Shown here piece by piece: positions 36,788 to 46,753 of a stretch of DNA of 64,000 nucleotides. Location: positions 1 to 64,000 of the forward strand of contig NZ_VWPI01000048.1 in NCBI RefSeq assembly GCF_015155755.1, written 5' to 3'. The position numbers and the translations under genes were made by a program. Position 1 is the stretch's first letter; each line of letters begins with the position of its first letter. The DNA is from Komagataeibacter sp. FXV3 (GTDB taxonomy: Bacteria; Pseudomonadota; Alphaproteobacteria; Acetobacterales; Acetobacteraceae). The notes beneath the pieces were generated by a model. It ran no database searches, was not told the origin of the DNA, and saw only the letters and a list, made by a program, of their open reading frames with translations.

Positions 36788-37884
36788 GCGCGGCCGGAAT
36801 GTCAGACGCCACCACATCCGCCGCCCCGTCAGCCCTGACGGACCCCGCACGCCGGGCGGAAGCCCGCGCGCGCCTTGACCACCTGTGGGGACGTGGCACG
36901 CGCTTCCTGGGCAGCGAATACGCGCTGCTGGCGGGGGCGATGTCATGGGTCAGCGAACGCAACCTTGTTTCCGCCATTTCCAATGCAGGCGGCTTTGGCG
37001 TGCTGGCCTGTGGCGCGATGGAACCCGCACGCCTGGCCGAGGAAATCGCGGCGACACAGGCGCTGACCAAGCGCCCGTTCGGCGTCAACCTGATCACCAT
37101 GCACCCGCAGCTTGATGCACTCGTACGCGTATGCCTTGACGCGGGCATCACCCATGTCGTGCTGGCCGGTGGCATTCCCTCCGGCCCGGTCATCCGCGCC
37201 ATCAAGGAAGGCGGGGCAAAGGTCATCGCCTTTGCACCGGCACTGGTGCTGGCCAAGCGTCTTGTGCGCCTTGGCGTTGATGCGCTGGTGATCGAGGGAT
37301 CGGAAGCGGGTGGGCATGTCGGCCCGGTCTCGCTGACCGTTCTGGCGCAGGAAATCCTGCCCCACATCCATGACGTGCCGATCTTTGTCGCAGGGGGACT
37401 GGGACGTGGAGACGCCATCCTGTCATACCTTGAACAGGGGGCGTCGGGCGCGCAGCTTGGCACCCGCTTTGCCGCATCAAGGGAAAGCATCGCGCATGAA
37501 AATTTCAAGAAGGCCTTCATCCGCGCCAATGCTCGCGACGCGGTGACGTCCGTTCAGCTTGATGAACGCTTTCCGGTCATTCCGGTACGCGGGCTGAACA
37601 ACGCGGGCACGCGCAACTTCCTGCAGCACCAGGCGGAAACGCTGCGCCGTTTCCAGTCTGGCGAACTGACCAAGGAAGCCGCCCAGCTGGACATCGAACA
37701 TTTCTGGGCTGGCGCGCTGCGCCGCGCCGTGGTGGATGGTGATGTCGAAAATGGTTCCGTCATGGCGGGACAGTCGGTCGGCATGATCACGGGCGAGCAG
37801 TCAGTCGGTGAGATTATCAAGGAACTGGTCGATCAGGCCATTGATGCCCTGATCCGTCAGGATGAGAGGGCCCGCTACGGATGA
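36784..37884 (+). CDS. NAD(P)H-dependent flavin oxidoreductase (nitronate monooxygenase family)
   Basis: A TIM-barrel FMN enzyme of the 2-nitropropane dioxygenase/FabK superfamily, 366 residues. Signature parts are GAMSWVSERNLVSAISNAGG, the phosphate-binding PIFVAGGLGRGD and GASGAQLGTRF, and VIEGSEAGGHVG. Whether it oxidises nitronates, reduces enoyl-ACP or does something else cannot be decided by eye. The GTG at 36784 overlaps lysC (GTGA); an ATG at 36799 is possible. It overlaps the next gene too (ATGA), so the three are translationally chained. Confidence 0.87.
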   Translation: MSAAGMSDATTSAAPSALTDPARRAEARARLDHLWGRGTRFLGSEYALLAGAMSWVSERNLVSAISNAGGFGVLACGAMEPARLAEEIAATQALTKRPFGVNLITMHPQLDALVRVCLDAGITHVVLAGGIPSGPVIRAIKEGGAKVIAFAPALVLAKRLVRLGVDALVIEGSEAGGHVGPVSLTVLAQEILPHIHDVPIFVAGGLGRGDAILSYLEQGASGAQLGTRFAASRESIAHENFKKAFIRANARDAVTSVQLDERFPVIPVRGLNNAGTRNFLQHQAETLRRFQSGELTKEAAQLDIEHFWAGALRRAVVDGDVENGSVMAGQSVGMITGEQSVGEIIKELVDQAIDALIRQDERARYG

Positions 37885-39026
37885 GCGACGGCAAACGCAA
37901 TTTCCGCCCCAACCCCGCACAGGGTACGACAGCCCCGACGCCCGGCACGACGACCATCGCATCGGTCGGGGACATTCTGCGTGCGCGGCGCGAGGAGCTG
38001 GGGTGGAAACTGCCCGATGTCGCGGCATGGCTGCGCATCCGCCTGCCATACCTGGAGGCACTGGAATCAGGCCGTCCCGGTGAGCTGCCCGGTAGCGCCT
38101 ATGCCGTTGGCTTCCTGCGCACTTATGCCAAGGCGCTGGACCTGGAATCCGAACAGCTGGTTGAACGCTTCAAGGTCGAAAGCCGTGGCGCGTTTACCCG
38201 TCGGTCCGAACTGTCCTTTCCCGTGCCGCTGCCCGAACGGGGGCTGCCGACCGGGGTGCTGCTGCTATGCGGCCTCGTGATTCTAGTGGTGGCCTATATC
38301 GGCTGGTACAGGCTGACCGGCACGGATGGCCTGCATGACATACCCACCAAGCTGACGCTGCCGGGGCTGTCCTCATCCACCACCGCGTCGCCGCAGGTGG
38401 CGTCCGTCCTGCCCCCGGCTGCGGAACGGCCAGAGCCACAGCCGCTGCCCCAGCAGGAACGTGACGCCTTGACCGGCACGCCGTCGTCCGTGCCCATGCC
38501 ACAGGCCGCGTCGGCCGAGCCACCCGCACCGGCCACCCCCACGCAGCCGCTGGAAAAAATGGGCGAGGACCGTAACGTGCTGGCACAGCAGGCCGCCGCT
38601 GCCGCGCAGCCCGCGACCGCAACGGACGGGGTAACCCTGAATGCGACCGCCATGACATGGGTGCAGGTACGCAGGCCCGGTGGCCCGGTGCTGTATGACC
38701 ACACGATGCAGCCCGGTGAGACATGGCAGACCCCGCCGGACCAGACCGGCCTTGTGCTGACGGTTGGCAACGCGGGCGGCCTGACGCTTGTGGCCGGTGG
38801 CGTTACGACACAGCCATTGGGCCGTAACGGGGAAGTCCGGCACAACATTCCCCTAAGCCCCGCAGCCGTGGCGGACGGGTCGGTCATGCATGCCGCCCCC
38901 GCGCCCGTCATCCACCCACCGGGGCCTTCACCCGTAACCGATTCATCGGCTATTGGCGCAACACCCATGACGGGAAATGGCAATAATCTTTCTCCGCCCC
39001 TCCCGCAGCGCATCAATCCGGAGTAG
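37881..39026 (+). CDS. rodZ: RodZ-like helix-turn-helix membrane protein
   Basis: The 381-residue protein has an N-terminal cytoplasmic helix-turn-helix (about 28-95: SVGDILRARREELGWKLPDV, then RLPYLEALESG, then SAYAVGFLRTYAKALDLE), one membrane segment (about 122-142) and a long Pro/Ala-rich periplasmic linker, ending in a DUF4115-type beta domain (about 255-320). This matches RodZ, which links MreB to the cell-wall machinery and sets rod shape. The region before ispG follows without another gene. Confidence 0.85.
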   Translation: MSDGKRNFRPNPAQGTTAPTPGTTTIASVGDILRARREELGWKLPDVAAWLRIRLPYLEALESGRPGELPGSAYAVGFLRTYAKALDLESEQLVERFKVESRGAFTRRSELSFPVPLPERGLPTGVLLLCGLVILVVAYIGWYRLTGTDGLHDIPTKLTLPGLSSSTTASPQVASVLPPAAERPEPQPLPQQERDALTGTPSSVPMPQAASAEPPAPATPTQPLEKMGEDRNVLAQQAAAAAQPATATDGVTLNATAMTWVQVRRPGGPVLYDHTMQPGETWQTPPDQTGLVLTVGNAGGLTLVAGGVTTQPLGRNGEVRHNIPLSPAAVADGSVMHAAPAPVIHPPGPSPVTDSSAIGATPMTGNGNNLSPPLPQRINPE

Positions 39027-39038
39027 AATGGTCTCCAC

Positions 39039-39117
39039 GGCATGGTCCCCTGATGGTCACCATGCCGGAAACCGGCATGTAACAGATCCCCGGGTCGTGC
39101 CGCCCCGCCACGGCGGG
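39039..39117 (+). promoter_or_regulatory. Competing hairpins in the ispG leader
   Basis: Hairpin A pairs GGCATGGT (39039-39046) with ACCATGCC (39059-39066). Hairpin B pairs CATGCCGG (39061-39068) with CCGGCATG (39072-39079) around AAA. They share 39061-39066, so they cannot form together. A third GC-rich hairpin, CCCGC/GCGGG, lies at 39104-39117. The layout resembles an attenuator or switch but no T run is present, so it may simply end or stabilise the rodZ transcript. Confidence 0.4.
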
Positions 39118-39155
39118 CCGGAGCACAAACCGCCGCCTTATCTGGAGGGCACATA

Positions 39156-40316
39156 ATGAGCAGCTATCGTCCTTATCAGCACATCGAACGCCGCAAGTCG
39201 CGGCAGATCCATGTCGGCAGCGTGCCGGTCGGTGGTGACGCCCCGGTTTCGGTCCAGACCATGACCAATACCCTGACCACCGACGCCGAGGCCACGATCG
39301 CGCAGATCCGCCGCGCCGAACTGGCGGGTGTGGACATCGTGCGCGTCTCCTGCCCCGATGAGGACAGCACGAAGGCGCTGGCCGAAATCGTGCGTGAAGT
39401 GAATGTGCCGATCGTGGCCGACATCCACTTCCACTACAAGCGCGCCATCGAGGCCGCGAAGGCCGGCGCCGCGTGCCTGCGCATCAACCCCGGCAACATC
39501 GGCAGCGCCGAGCGCGTGCGTGAAGTCGTGAACGCGGCGAAGGACCACAACTGCTCCATCCGCATCGGCGTGAATGCCGGTTCGCTGGAAAAGCACCTGC
39601 TGGAAAAATATGGCGAGCCGAACCCCGACGCGCTGGTGGAAAGCGCGCTGGAACACGCCAAGATCCTTGAAGATCATGATTTCCATGAATTCAAGATCAG
39701 CGTGAAGGCATCCGACGTGTTCATGGCGGTCGCGGCCTACCAGCAGCTGGCCGATGTATGCGACCATCCGCTGCATATCGGCATTACCGAAGCGGGCAGC
39801 AAGCGCGCGGGCACGGTCAAGTCCTCCATCGGGCTGGGTAACCTGCTGTGGTCGGGCGTGGGTGACACCATGCGCGTCTCGCTTTCGGCGGAGCCGGAAG
39901 AGGAAGTGCTGGTCGGCTGGGATATCCTGAAGTCGCTGGGCCTGCGCCACCGTGGCGTGAAGATCATTTCCTGCCCGTCCTGCGCGCGTCAGGGCTTCAA
40001 CGTGATCGAGACCGTGCAGACGCTGGAAGACCGGCTGGCGCATATCAAGACGCCCATGACGCTGTCCATCATCGGCTGCGTGGTCAATGGCCCCGGTGAG
40101 GCGCTGATGACCGATATTGGTGTGACCGGTGGCGGTTCGGGCCGCCATATGGTCTATTCCGCCGGCAAGCAGGACCACACCATGCCCGCGGGCGACATGA
40201 TCGAACACATTGTCGAACTGGTGGAAAAGAAGGTGGAGCAGCTTGCAGCCGCCGACGCCAGCAACACCCCCGCCGAGGAAATGGCCCGCGAAGCCACCAT
40301 GTCCACCGCTGACTGA
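39156..40316 (+). CDS. ispG: 4-hydroxy-3-methylbut-2-en-1-yl diphosphate synthase
   Basis: IspG is the [4Fe-4S] enzyme of the penultimate MEP pathway step to isoprenoids. The 386 residues contain the TIM-barrel start ([20 protein letters not shown]) and the cluster ligands in [11 protein letters not shown] and [11 protein letters not shown]. The ATG has a strong site GGAGG eight bases upstream. The last residues ([12 protein letters not shown]) are variable. hisS follows after about 90 bases. Confidence 0.96.
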   Translation: MSSYRPYQHIERRKSRQIHVGSVPVGGDAPVSVQTMTNTLTTDAEATIAQIRRAELAGVDIVRVSCPDEDSTKALAEIVREVNVPIVADIHFHYKRAIEAAKAGAACLRINPGNIGSAERVREVVNAAKDHNCSIRIGVNAGSLEKHLLEKYGEPNPDALVESALEHAKILEDHDFHEFKISVKASDVFMAVAAYQQLADVCDHPLHIGITEAGSKRAGTVKSSIGLGNLLWSGVGDTMRVSLSAEPEEEVLVGWDILKSLGLRHRGVKIISCPSCARQGFNVIETVQTLEDRLAHIKTPMTLSIIGCVVNGPGEALMTDIGVTGGGSGRHMVYSAGKQDHTMPAGDMIEHIVELVEKKVEQLAAADASNTPAEEMAREATMSTAD

Positions 40317-40406
40317 AGACACGCGGCGCGCCATGGTTCCGGCGCGTCGCCCAACCGGGCCGGCCCCATGGGGCATGGGCCGGGTTCAATGCAGGAATAT
40401 CGCTTA

Positions 40407-41663
40407 GTGAGCAGCTTACAGCCCGTTCGTGGCACCCACGACCTGATCGGTGAGGACCGCAGGCGTTTTACCCATGTTGTCGAAACCGCCCGCCGCATTG
40501 TCGGTCTGTACGGGTTTGACGAATGGGCGACCCCGGTTTTTGAAGACACACGGGTCTTTTCACGCTCGCTGGGCGATACGTCCGATGTCGTGTCCAAGGA
40601 AATGTACACGTTCGAGGACCGGGGCGGCGAATCCCTGACCCTGCGCCCCGAGGGGACAGCCGCCATCTGCCGCGCGCTGGTCACCAACGGGCTGACGCAG
40701 TCCCTGCCGCAGAAGGTGTTCTATGCCGGGCCGATGTTCCGTTATGAACGCCCGCAGAAAGGACGTTACCGGCAGTTCCACCAGATTGGCGCGGAACTGC
40801 TGGGCGCCGCCGAGCCACTGGCCGATGCCGAAGTCATCGCCATGGGCCGCGACGTGCTGCAGGCGCTGGGTATTGCGCATGACGTGGTGCTTGAACTCAA
40901 TACACTGGGTGACATGGCCAGCCGCGATGCGTGGCGGACCGCGCTGATCGCCTATTTCAGCGAACGCCGCGCCGAACTGTCCCCCGACAGCCAGGCCCGG
41001 CTGGAACGCAACCCGCTGCGTATCCTGGACAGCAAGGCCGCACAGGACCGCGCCCTGCTGGCCGATGCGCCTATGATCGCCGATTTCCTGACGCCGGACG
41101 CCCGGACATTCTGGGATGACTTGCGCCGGACACTGGATGTAATGGGCGTGAAATTCCGTGAAAACCCGCGTATCGTGCGCGGGCTGGACTATTACGGGCA
41201 TACCGCCTTTGAATTCGTGACCGAACGGCTTGGCGCGCAGGGCACCGTGCTGGCGGGTGGCCGCTATGACGGGCTTGTGGCCGAAATGGGTGGACCTGCC
41301 ACGCCTGCCATTGGCTGGGCTGGAGGGATCGAGCGCCTGTCCATGCTGCTGGAGGAAATCCCGGCGGAGCCGCGCCCGGTTGCCGTCATTCCCATGGGGG
41401 CGGATGCGCAGGCTGCGGCCATTACCGTATTGCAGGCGGTGCGCGGGGCAGGGGTGCGGGCGGAAACGTCCTATCGCGGCAACATGAAGCGCCGGATGGA
41501 ACGCGCCAACCGCATGAACGCAACCCATGCCATCGTCATCGGCAGTGACGAGATCGCGCGCGGCGTGGTGCAGGTCAAGGATCTGGACAACGGGCAGCAG
41601 ACCGAGGTGCCGATGGATGGCGTGGCCGCCTTCCTTATGTCCGGAACACCCAAGAAGGCCTGA
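40407..41663 (+). CDS. hisS: Histidyl-tRNA synthetase
   Basis: A class II tRNA synthetase charging tRNA-His. It shows motif 2 ([19 protein letters not shown]), the histidine-binding region [16 protein letters not shown], motif 3 [10 protein letters not shown], and a C-terminal anticodon-binding domain (about 325-418). The common N terminus [12 protein letters not shown] begins directly at the GTG at 40407 with AGGA ten bases upstream, giving 418 residues; ATGs at 40389 and 40368 are alternatives. prfA starts two bases after the stop. Confidence 0.94.
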   Translation: MSSLQPVRGTHDLIGEDRRRFTHVVETARRIVGLYGFDEWATPVFEDTRVFSRSLGDTSDVVSKEMYTFEDRGGESLTLRPEGTAAICRALVTNGLTQSLPQKVFYAGPMFRYERPQKGRYRQFHQIGAELLGAAEPLADAEVIAMGRDVLQALGIAHDVVLELNTLGDMASRDAWRTALIAYFSERRAELSPDSQARLERNPLRILDSKAAQDRALLADAPMIADFLTPDARTFWDDLRRTLDVMGVKFRENPRIVRGLDYYGHTAFEFVTERLGAQGTVLAGGRYDGLVAEMGGPATPAIGWAGGIERLSMLLEEIPAEPRPVAVIPMGADAQAAAITVLQAVRGAGVRAETSYRGNMKRRMERANRMNATHAIVIGSDEIARGVVQVKDLDNGQQTEVPMDGVAAFLMSGTPKKA

Positions 41664-41665
41664 CC

Positions 41666-42727
41666 GTGGCAAAGTTTGACGACCGTCTGGACCGTATCGT
41701 CGCCCGGTGCGAGGAATTGCAGGCCCTTCTGGCGGAAGGAATGTCGGGGGCTGATTTCAGCCAGGCTTCACGTGAATACGCGGAACTGGAACCGATCGTA
41801 ACCCGCGTAAACGCCCTGCGTACGGCAGAGCAGGCTGAACACGACGCCAGCCAGATGCTGACCGATCCCGAACTGCGGGAACTGGCGGAAGCCGAACTGG
41901 ATACCCTGCGTCGGCAGATCCCTGAATTACGCCATGATATCCGTCTGGCCATGCTGCCACGTGACGAGGCGGATGAGCGCAGCGCCATTCTGGAAATCCG
42001 GCCCGCTGCCGGTGGGGATGAGGCGGGGCTGTTCGCAGCCGAACTGTTTGGCGCCTATCAACGCTATGCCGACCAGCGTGGCTGGCGGTTCGAGGTGCTG
42101 GAATATGACCAGTCCGAACTCGGCGGCCTGCGTGAAGGGATCGCCAGTATTACCGGGCGGGGCGTATTTGCCCGGCTGAAATACGAATCCGGTGTGCACC
42201 GCGTGCAGCGCGTACCCGCAACCGAAAGCCAGGGCCGCATCCATACATCCACCGTGACAGTCGCCGTCCTGCCCGAAGCGGAAGAAGTGGATGTAGAGGT
42301 CAATGAGGGCGATCTGCGCATTGATGTCTATCGGGCATCAGGGGCAGGGGGGCAGCACGTCAACAAGACCGAGAGTGCGGTGCGCATCACCCATCTGCCC
42401 ACCAATATCGTGGTGGCGATGCAGGAAGAAAAAAGCCAGCACAAGAACCGTGCCAAGGCGATGAAGATCCTGCGCGCGCGCCTGTATGAACGTAACCGTG
42501 CCGCAGCCCACGAAACCCGCGCCGCCGATCGCCGCGCGCAGGTTGGCACGGGCGACCGGTCGGAACGTATCCGGACCTACAACTTCCCGCAGGGACGCGT
42601 GACCGACCACCGCATCGGGCTGACACTGTACAAGATCGATCGGGTGATGGCGGGGGAATTCGATGAATTCGTCGATGCACTGACACAGGAAGAACAGGCC
42701 GCCCTTCTGGCGGCGGATGATAACTGA
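41666..42727 (+). CDS. prfA: Peptide chain release factor 1
   Basis: RF1 ends translation at UAA and UAG. The 353 residues show the codon-recognition PAT in [10 protein letters not shown] and the peptidyl-hydrolysis GGQ in [10 protein letters not shown], whose Gln is methylated by PrmC. It starts at a GTG two bases after hisS. prmC, usually adjacent, is here separated by a gene on the other strand. Confidence 0.97.
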   Translation: MAKFDDRLDRIVARCEELQALLAEGMSGADFSQASREYAELEPIVTRVNALRTAEQAEHDASQMLTDPELRELAEAELDTLRRQIPELRHDIRLAMLPRDEADERSAILEIRPAAGGDEAGLFAAELFGAYQRYADQRGWRFEVLEYDQSELGGLREGIASITGRGVFARLKYESGVHRVQRVPATESQGRIHTSTVTVAVLPEAEEVDVEVNEGDLRIDVYRASGAGGQHVNKTESAVRITHLPTNIVVAMQEEKSQHKNRAKAMKILRARLYERNRAAAHETRAADRRAQVGTGDRSERIRTYNFPQGRVTDHRIGLTLYKIDRVMAGEFDEFVDALTQEEQAALLAADDN

Positions 42728-42732
42728 CGGCC

Positions 42733-43197
42733 CTATGATGTCGGTGCGGCGCACAGGCTGCTGCGGCCGGGATGGCGTTCGACCACATCCGGGTCATCCG
42801 GGTCGGCCAGATAGAATTCGGTGAAATTGCGCGCGCCAAGGGCGACAAGGTGGTGGCCATCGGGTTCATGCAGCACGCCTTCGCCACTGACCTGATGGAT
42901 CTCGACCTTGCCCCCGGGGCGGCGGATCGTGATCTCACCACACAGGGCGTAACTGTGGTTCACGCGGCTGACTGCCGTTTCCACATGGGCGATCTGGGTG
43001 GGATGATCATGGTCAAGGCGGAAGGTCGCGACCAGCTGCTCATCCACATACAGGCGCGAGGTTTCGGATATTTCACCATCACCGTACCCATCCTCGACCT
43101 CAAACGACCCGGCCAGCGCTGGCGTTGCAAGGCAGGCGCACAGCATGGTGACGATCAGGGTCCGCACGGGGCGTAATGAAACAGCGGGCAGTTGCAT
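42733..43197 (-). CDS. Small secreted protein of unknown function
   Basis: A 154-residue protein with a signal peptide (RTLIVTMLCACLATPALAG) and a beta-rich mature part of about 125 residues (SRLYVDEQLVATFRLDHDHPTQIAHV; CGEITIRRPGGKVEIHQVSG; FTEFYLADPDDPDVV). It has a Cys pair that may form a disulfide. I do not recognise a family. It converges on prfA with five bases between stops and is divergent from prmC. Confidence 0.7.
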   Translation of the reverse strand: MQLPAVSLRPVRTLIVTMLCACLATPALAGSFEVEDGYGDGEISETSRLYVDEQLVATFRLDHDHPTQIAHVETAVSRVNHSYALCGEITIRRPGGKVEIHQVSGEGVLHEPDGHHLVALGARNFTEFYLADPDDPDVVERHPGRSSLCAAPTS

Positions 43198-43227
43198 GAT
43201 GCCCCAGTATGCCGGAAATCAGCCGCG

Positions 43228-44091
43228 ATGAAAGATGCCATGAAACAGACGCCCACAAATTTGCGCCATCTTCTGTCCGACGCCACCAACCGCCTGCGCG
43301 CCGCAGGCATCGAATCCCCCCAGCGCGAGGCCCGGCTGCTGGCTGCCCATGCCACGGGCACCGATCTGGCAGGGCTGTTGCGTATTGATACCGTGCCACC
43401 AGCGGACCATGCCACGTTCCTGCAGATTTTGCAGCGTCGCCTGCATCATGAACCGATGGCCTATATCATCGGGCACACGGGTTTCTGGTCACTGGATCTG
43501 GCGGTGTCACCGGCAACCCTGATTCCGCGCGCCGATACGGAAACGCTGGTGGAAGCCGTGCTGGAACACCTGCCGGACCATAATGCCGCGCTGCGTGTGC
43601 TGGATATCGGGACAGGCACGGGTTGCCTGCTGCTGGCGGTGCTGGCGGAATATCCGCAGGCCACGGGGATTGGCACCGACCTCAACCCCGATGCCACGCG
43701 CCTTGCCATGCGCAATGCCGCACGCAACGCTCTTTCGGCACGATGCGACATGCTGTGCTGCAACTGGGCCGATGGGGTCATGGGGCCATTCGACCTGATC
43801 CTGAGCAATCCGCCCTATATTCCCCATGCCGACCTGAACGGCCTCATGCCCGAAGTGGTGCGTCATGAACCCGCACGCGCGCTGGATGGCGGGACGGACG
43901 GACTGGTCGCGTATCGCGCGCTGGCTGCGATTTTGCCCGGGCTGCTGGCGCCGGGCGGGATCGCGGTGCTGGAACTGGGCATAGGCCAGGACCACAGCGT
44001 GCCCGCCCTTATGCACGATGGAGGGTTGCAGGTACTGGAAGTCCGCCCTGATCTGGGGGGAATAGGGCGCGCGCTGGTGGTGAAAAAATAA
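43228..44091 (+). CDS. prmC: Release factor glutamine methyltransferase
   Basis: PrmC methylates the GGQ glutamine of release factors. The 287 residues show a helical N-terminal domain, the SAM site VLDIGTGTGCLLLAVLAEYP and the catalytic NPPY in LSNPPYIPHADL. The substrate signature EPARALDGGTDGL is present. The ATG at 43228 is chosen, with one at 43240 possible; the open frame starts at 43192, inside the divergent gene. Confidence 0.95.
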   Translation: MKDAMKQTPTNLRHLLSDATNRLRAAGIESPQREARLLAAHATGTDLAGLLRIDTVPPADHATFLQILQRRLHHEPMAYIIGHTGFWSLDLAVSPATLIPRADTETLVEAVLEHLPDHNAALRVLDIGTGTGCLLLAVLAEYPQATGIGTDLNPDATRLAMRNAARNALSARCDMLCCNWADGVMGPFDLILSNPPYIPHADLNGLMPEVVRHEPARALDGGTDGLVAYRALAAILPGLLAPGGIAVLELGIGQDHSVPALMHDGGLQVLEVRPDLGGIGRALVVKK

Positions 44092-44357
44092 TTTGGCAGA
44101 CTGAAACAGGCGGGATATAGTGCGACGGCGCAGGAAACACGAACTGCAACCCTATATGCTGTTCCGTTTCCGCGTGGGTGATCCCGATTGCAAAACAGAA
44201 AAGCTGGCGTGATGAACCGGAATGGTTCCGCCATGCGCAGGGATCCGCGTCCGGCGTCATACCGGACAACCACTATGGCAACAGACGGGACGGACAGACC
44301 GCCCCACGGTCCAGGGCAGCGCCAGCGACCGGCAACAGGAAAGTGCTGCGACAGCTT

Positions 44358-44909
44358 ATGAACATGAAACGCATGCGAGGCCGTCACAATCGTTCGGGCG
44401 GCAGCAATGGCGGAAGCGTACGCCATAACAATGGCCAGATCCCGTTGAACCGCAACCATGTCTTCGACAGCAACGGGCCTGACCTGCGTGTGCGCGGTAC
44501 GGCGCAGCAGCTGTTTGAAAAATACCTGCAGCTGGGCCGCGACGCCAGCAGTACGGGCGACCGCGTCATGGCGGAAGCCTATTTCCAGCATGCCGAACAT
44601 TACTTCCGCATTCTCAACGCCATGACGCAGGCGGCACAGCAGAGCCAGCAGGAACGTCAGGAACGCATGGCCGCCCGCCAGCAGCGTCCCATTGACAACC
44701 GCCAGCCCATGGAAACCAGCGCCGAGGAAGGGGCCGAACAGCCCGCCATCGCGCAGGCCCCGGAACCTGCGGAAACCGCCCCGCAACCCACCGTGGCCAG
44801 CGAACCCGTACCCGCCCCGGCACCGCGCGCACCCCGTGCCCCACGTCGGAACAGCCGTACCAAGCCGCCGGTTGAAAAGAAAGAAGAACTGGAATCCACA
44901 CCGTCGTGA
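44358..44909 (+). CDS. DUF4167 family basic protein
   Basis: A 183-residue protein. The N terminus is basic and Asn/Gly-rich (MKRMRGRHNRSGGSNGGS), followed by the conserved RGTAQQLFEKYLQLGRDASS and DRVMAEAYFQHAEHYFRIL core of DUF4167. The C-terminal half is a low-complexity Gln, Glu, Pro and Ala tail ending in a basic patch. It may bind RNA or DNA, but that is inference; its position after prmC is typical in alphaproteobacteria. The open frame extends to 44178 without conserved sequence. Confidence 0.87.
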   Translation: MNMKRMRGRHNRSGGSNGGSVRHNNGQIPLNRNHVFDSNGPDLRVRGTAQQLFEKYLQLGRDASSTGDRVMAEAYFQHAEHYFRILNAMTQAAQQSQQERQERMAARQQRPIDNRQPMETSAEEGAEQPAIAQAPEPAETAPQPTVASEPVPAPAPRAPRAPRRNSRTKPPVEKKEELESTPS

Positions 44910-44910
44910 A

Positions 44911-44955
44911 CCGGTATAGCCCCGTCCGCACCATCGGGCGGGGCTGATATACCGG
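44911..44955. terminator. Long hairpin after the DUF4167 gene
   Basis: Arms CCGGTAT (44911-44917) and ATACCGG (44949-44955) enclose AGCCCCGTCCG / CGGGCGGGGCT, giving 18 pairs with a three-base bulge and a CACCAT loop. No T run follows. It sits two bases after the stop, and this is the only convergent gap over 80 bases that lacks the repeat family. Confidence 0.6.
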
Positions 44956-45106
44956 TAATGCTGACCGGTCTACGGTTCCGAAACGCTACGCCTGATAAAT
45001 GAATGCGCGCCCGCGGGTCGGGTAATATGGCCCGGCCATGCCGCTACGGTGCAACGCCGTAAGATCCATGTGCCCACGCAAAACGGGGACTTTGTGGATA
45101 CCGTCT

Positions 45107-45334
45107 TCAGGCGTGAGGATTGACCAGACGCCAGACCTTGCGCTTGCGTCCATCACTGACATCCGGGGCATCTTCTACCGTGACCAGCCCCTGATTACGC
45201 AGCGCCTGCAACGCCAGCCGGGCATGGTAGGTGCCCAGTTCAGGGAACAGGTCACCGATTTCACGCACTGAACGGGCTTTCCCGTCCGACAGGATCTTCA
45301 GTACGATCTGTCGCTTGCTGTCATGATTTGTCAT
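45107..45334 (-). CDS. Small winged-helix-like protein
   Basis: A 75-residue protein that looks like a single winged helix-turn-helix: KRQIVLKILSDGKARSVREI, then LGTYHARLALQALRNQGLV and a short wing (VEDAPDVSDGRKRKVWRLV). It could be a transcription factor or a DNA-binding antitoxin-like protein; no partner gene is adjacent. The ATG at 45334 is preferred over 45364. It lies before bioA on the same strand, so the two may be separately transcribed. Confidence 0.65.
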   Translation of the reverse strand: MTNHDSKRQIVLKILSDGKARSVREIGDLFPELGTYHARLALQALRNQGLVTVEDAPDVSDGRKRKVWRLVNPHA

Positions 45335-45417
45335 GCGCCAGGATCGATGCTGAAAAAAAGTCATGGGCTTTCTATACCAGATCCGTCCCCAATGGCCTAG
45401 CGCCGATGCATCCCCTG

Positions 45418-46683
45418 CTACACCGGTTGCGCCAGAACGGCGCGGATGGCAGCGGTCAGTTTGCCCAGTTCGGACGTGGTTATGTTAAAAGCCGGCGTCA
45501 GATAGACGATATTACGGAAGGGCCGCACCCAGACCCCCTGCGCGATCAGGGCGGTCTTCAGCGCATTCATGTCACGTATGCGGTCCAGTTCCACCACACC
45601 GATCGCCCCCATGACGCGCACATCCACCACATGGGGCAGCCTGCGGCAGGGTTCCAGTTCGGTGCGCATCTGCCGGGCAATGCGCGCGACCCCGGCCAGG
45701 CAGTCTTCACGTTCAAACAGGTCCAGCGAGGCATTGGCGCAGGCACACGCCATGGCATTGGCCATGAAGGTCGGCCCGTGCATGAGCGCGTGCAGCGGGT
45801 TATCCGACAGGAACGCATCAAACACATGCGCGCGCGCCACAGTGGCAGCCAGCGCCATCGTACCCGCCGTCAAGGCCTTGGACAGCGTGATGATATCCGG
45901 CACGATCCCAGCCTGTTCACATGCGAACATGGTGCCGGTGCGGCCAAACCCGGTGAATATTTCATCCAGTATCAGCAGGACGCCATGCCGGTCCGCCAGC
46001 ATGCGCAGGTTGCGCAGCACATCGGGGGAATGGAACAGCATGCCGCCCGCGCCCTGCACCAGTGGCTCGACAATAATCGCGGCAATACTGTCGCCTGCTT
46101 GCGCCAGCAGTTCATCCAGCGCCCGCACGCTGTCCGCATCCACTGGCAGGTCGGCAATGAAATGTTCGGGCAGCGCGCCCTGATACAGGGAATGCATGCC
46201 TTCTTCGGGGTCACAGACGGCCATGGTAGCCATCGTGTCGCCATGATAGCCACCACGGAAGGCCAGCAACCGTGTCCGGCCCGTCCGGCCACGGTTCAGC
46301 CAGTACTGGATGGCCATTTTCATCGCGACCTCGACCGCGACGGAACCGGAATCGGTAAAGAAAACCCGTTCCAGATCCCCCGGCAGCAGGGCAGCCAGAC
46401 GGCTGGCCAGTGTCAGCGCAGGTTCATTGACCAGGCCGCCGAACATGACATGCGGCATGCATTCAAGCTGTGCGCTGACGGCGGCACGGATATGGGGATG
46501 GTTATAGCCATGGCACGCTGTCCACCATGACGCGATGCCATCAATCAGTTCCGACCCGTCCGCCAGCGTGATGGTGCGTCCATGCGTGCTAACGGCGGGA
46601 AGGGGGGGCAGGGTGGTCTGCATCTGGGTATAGGGCAGCCAGACATGCTTCATGCCGCGTTCCAGCCATCGGGGTCCCTGCAT
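45418..46683 (-). CDS. bioA: Adenosylmethionine-8-amino-7-oxononanoate aminotransferase
   Basis: BioA aminates KAPA to DAPA in biotin synthesis, with PLP and SAM as amino donor. The 421 residues show WWTACHGYNHP near the N terminus, the PLP phosphate region FTDSGSVAVEVAMKMA, ILDEIFTGFGRTG and the PLP lysine in ITLSKALTAG. The ATG at 46683 has GGAG seven bases upstream. It is divergent from bioF, with 70 bases between start codons that must hold both promoters. Confidence 0.95.
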   Translation of the reverse strand: MQGPRWLERGMKHVWLPYTQMQTTLPPLPAVSTHGRTITLADGSELIDGIASWWTACHGYNHPHIRAAVSAQLECMPHVMFGGLVNEPALTLASRLAALLPGDLERVFFTDSGSVAVEVAMKMAIQYWLNRGRTGRTRLLAFRGGYHGDTMATMAVCDPEEGMHSLYQGALPEHFIADLPVDADSVRALDELLAQAGDSIAAIIVEPLVQGAGGMLFHSPDVLRNLRMLADRHGVLLILDEIFTGFGRTGTMFACEQAGIVPDIITLSKALTAGTMALAATVARAHVFDAFLSDNPLHALMHGPTFMANAMACACANASLDLFEREDCLAGVARIARQMRTELEPCRRLPHVVDVRVMGAIGVVELDRIRDMNALKTALIAQGVWVRPFRNIVYLTPAFNITTSELGKLTAAIRAVLAQPV

Positions 46684-46753
46684 GTGGCTACTCCATGATA
46701 TTACGTGGGCGGGATTGACCGGGGCTGCGCGCTCCGGCAGGAGAATGCGCTTC

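Noticed and set aside
46684-46753. BirA or BioR operator between bioA and bioF
   Set aside because: I could not find a convincing inverted repeat in these 70 bases.
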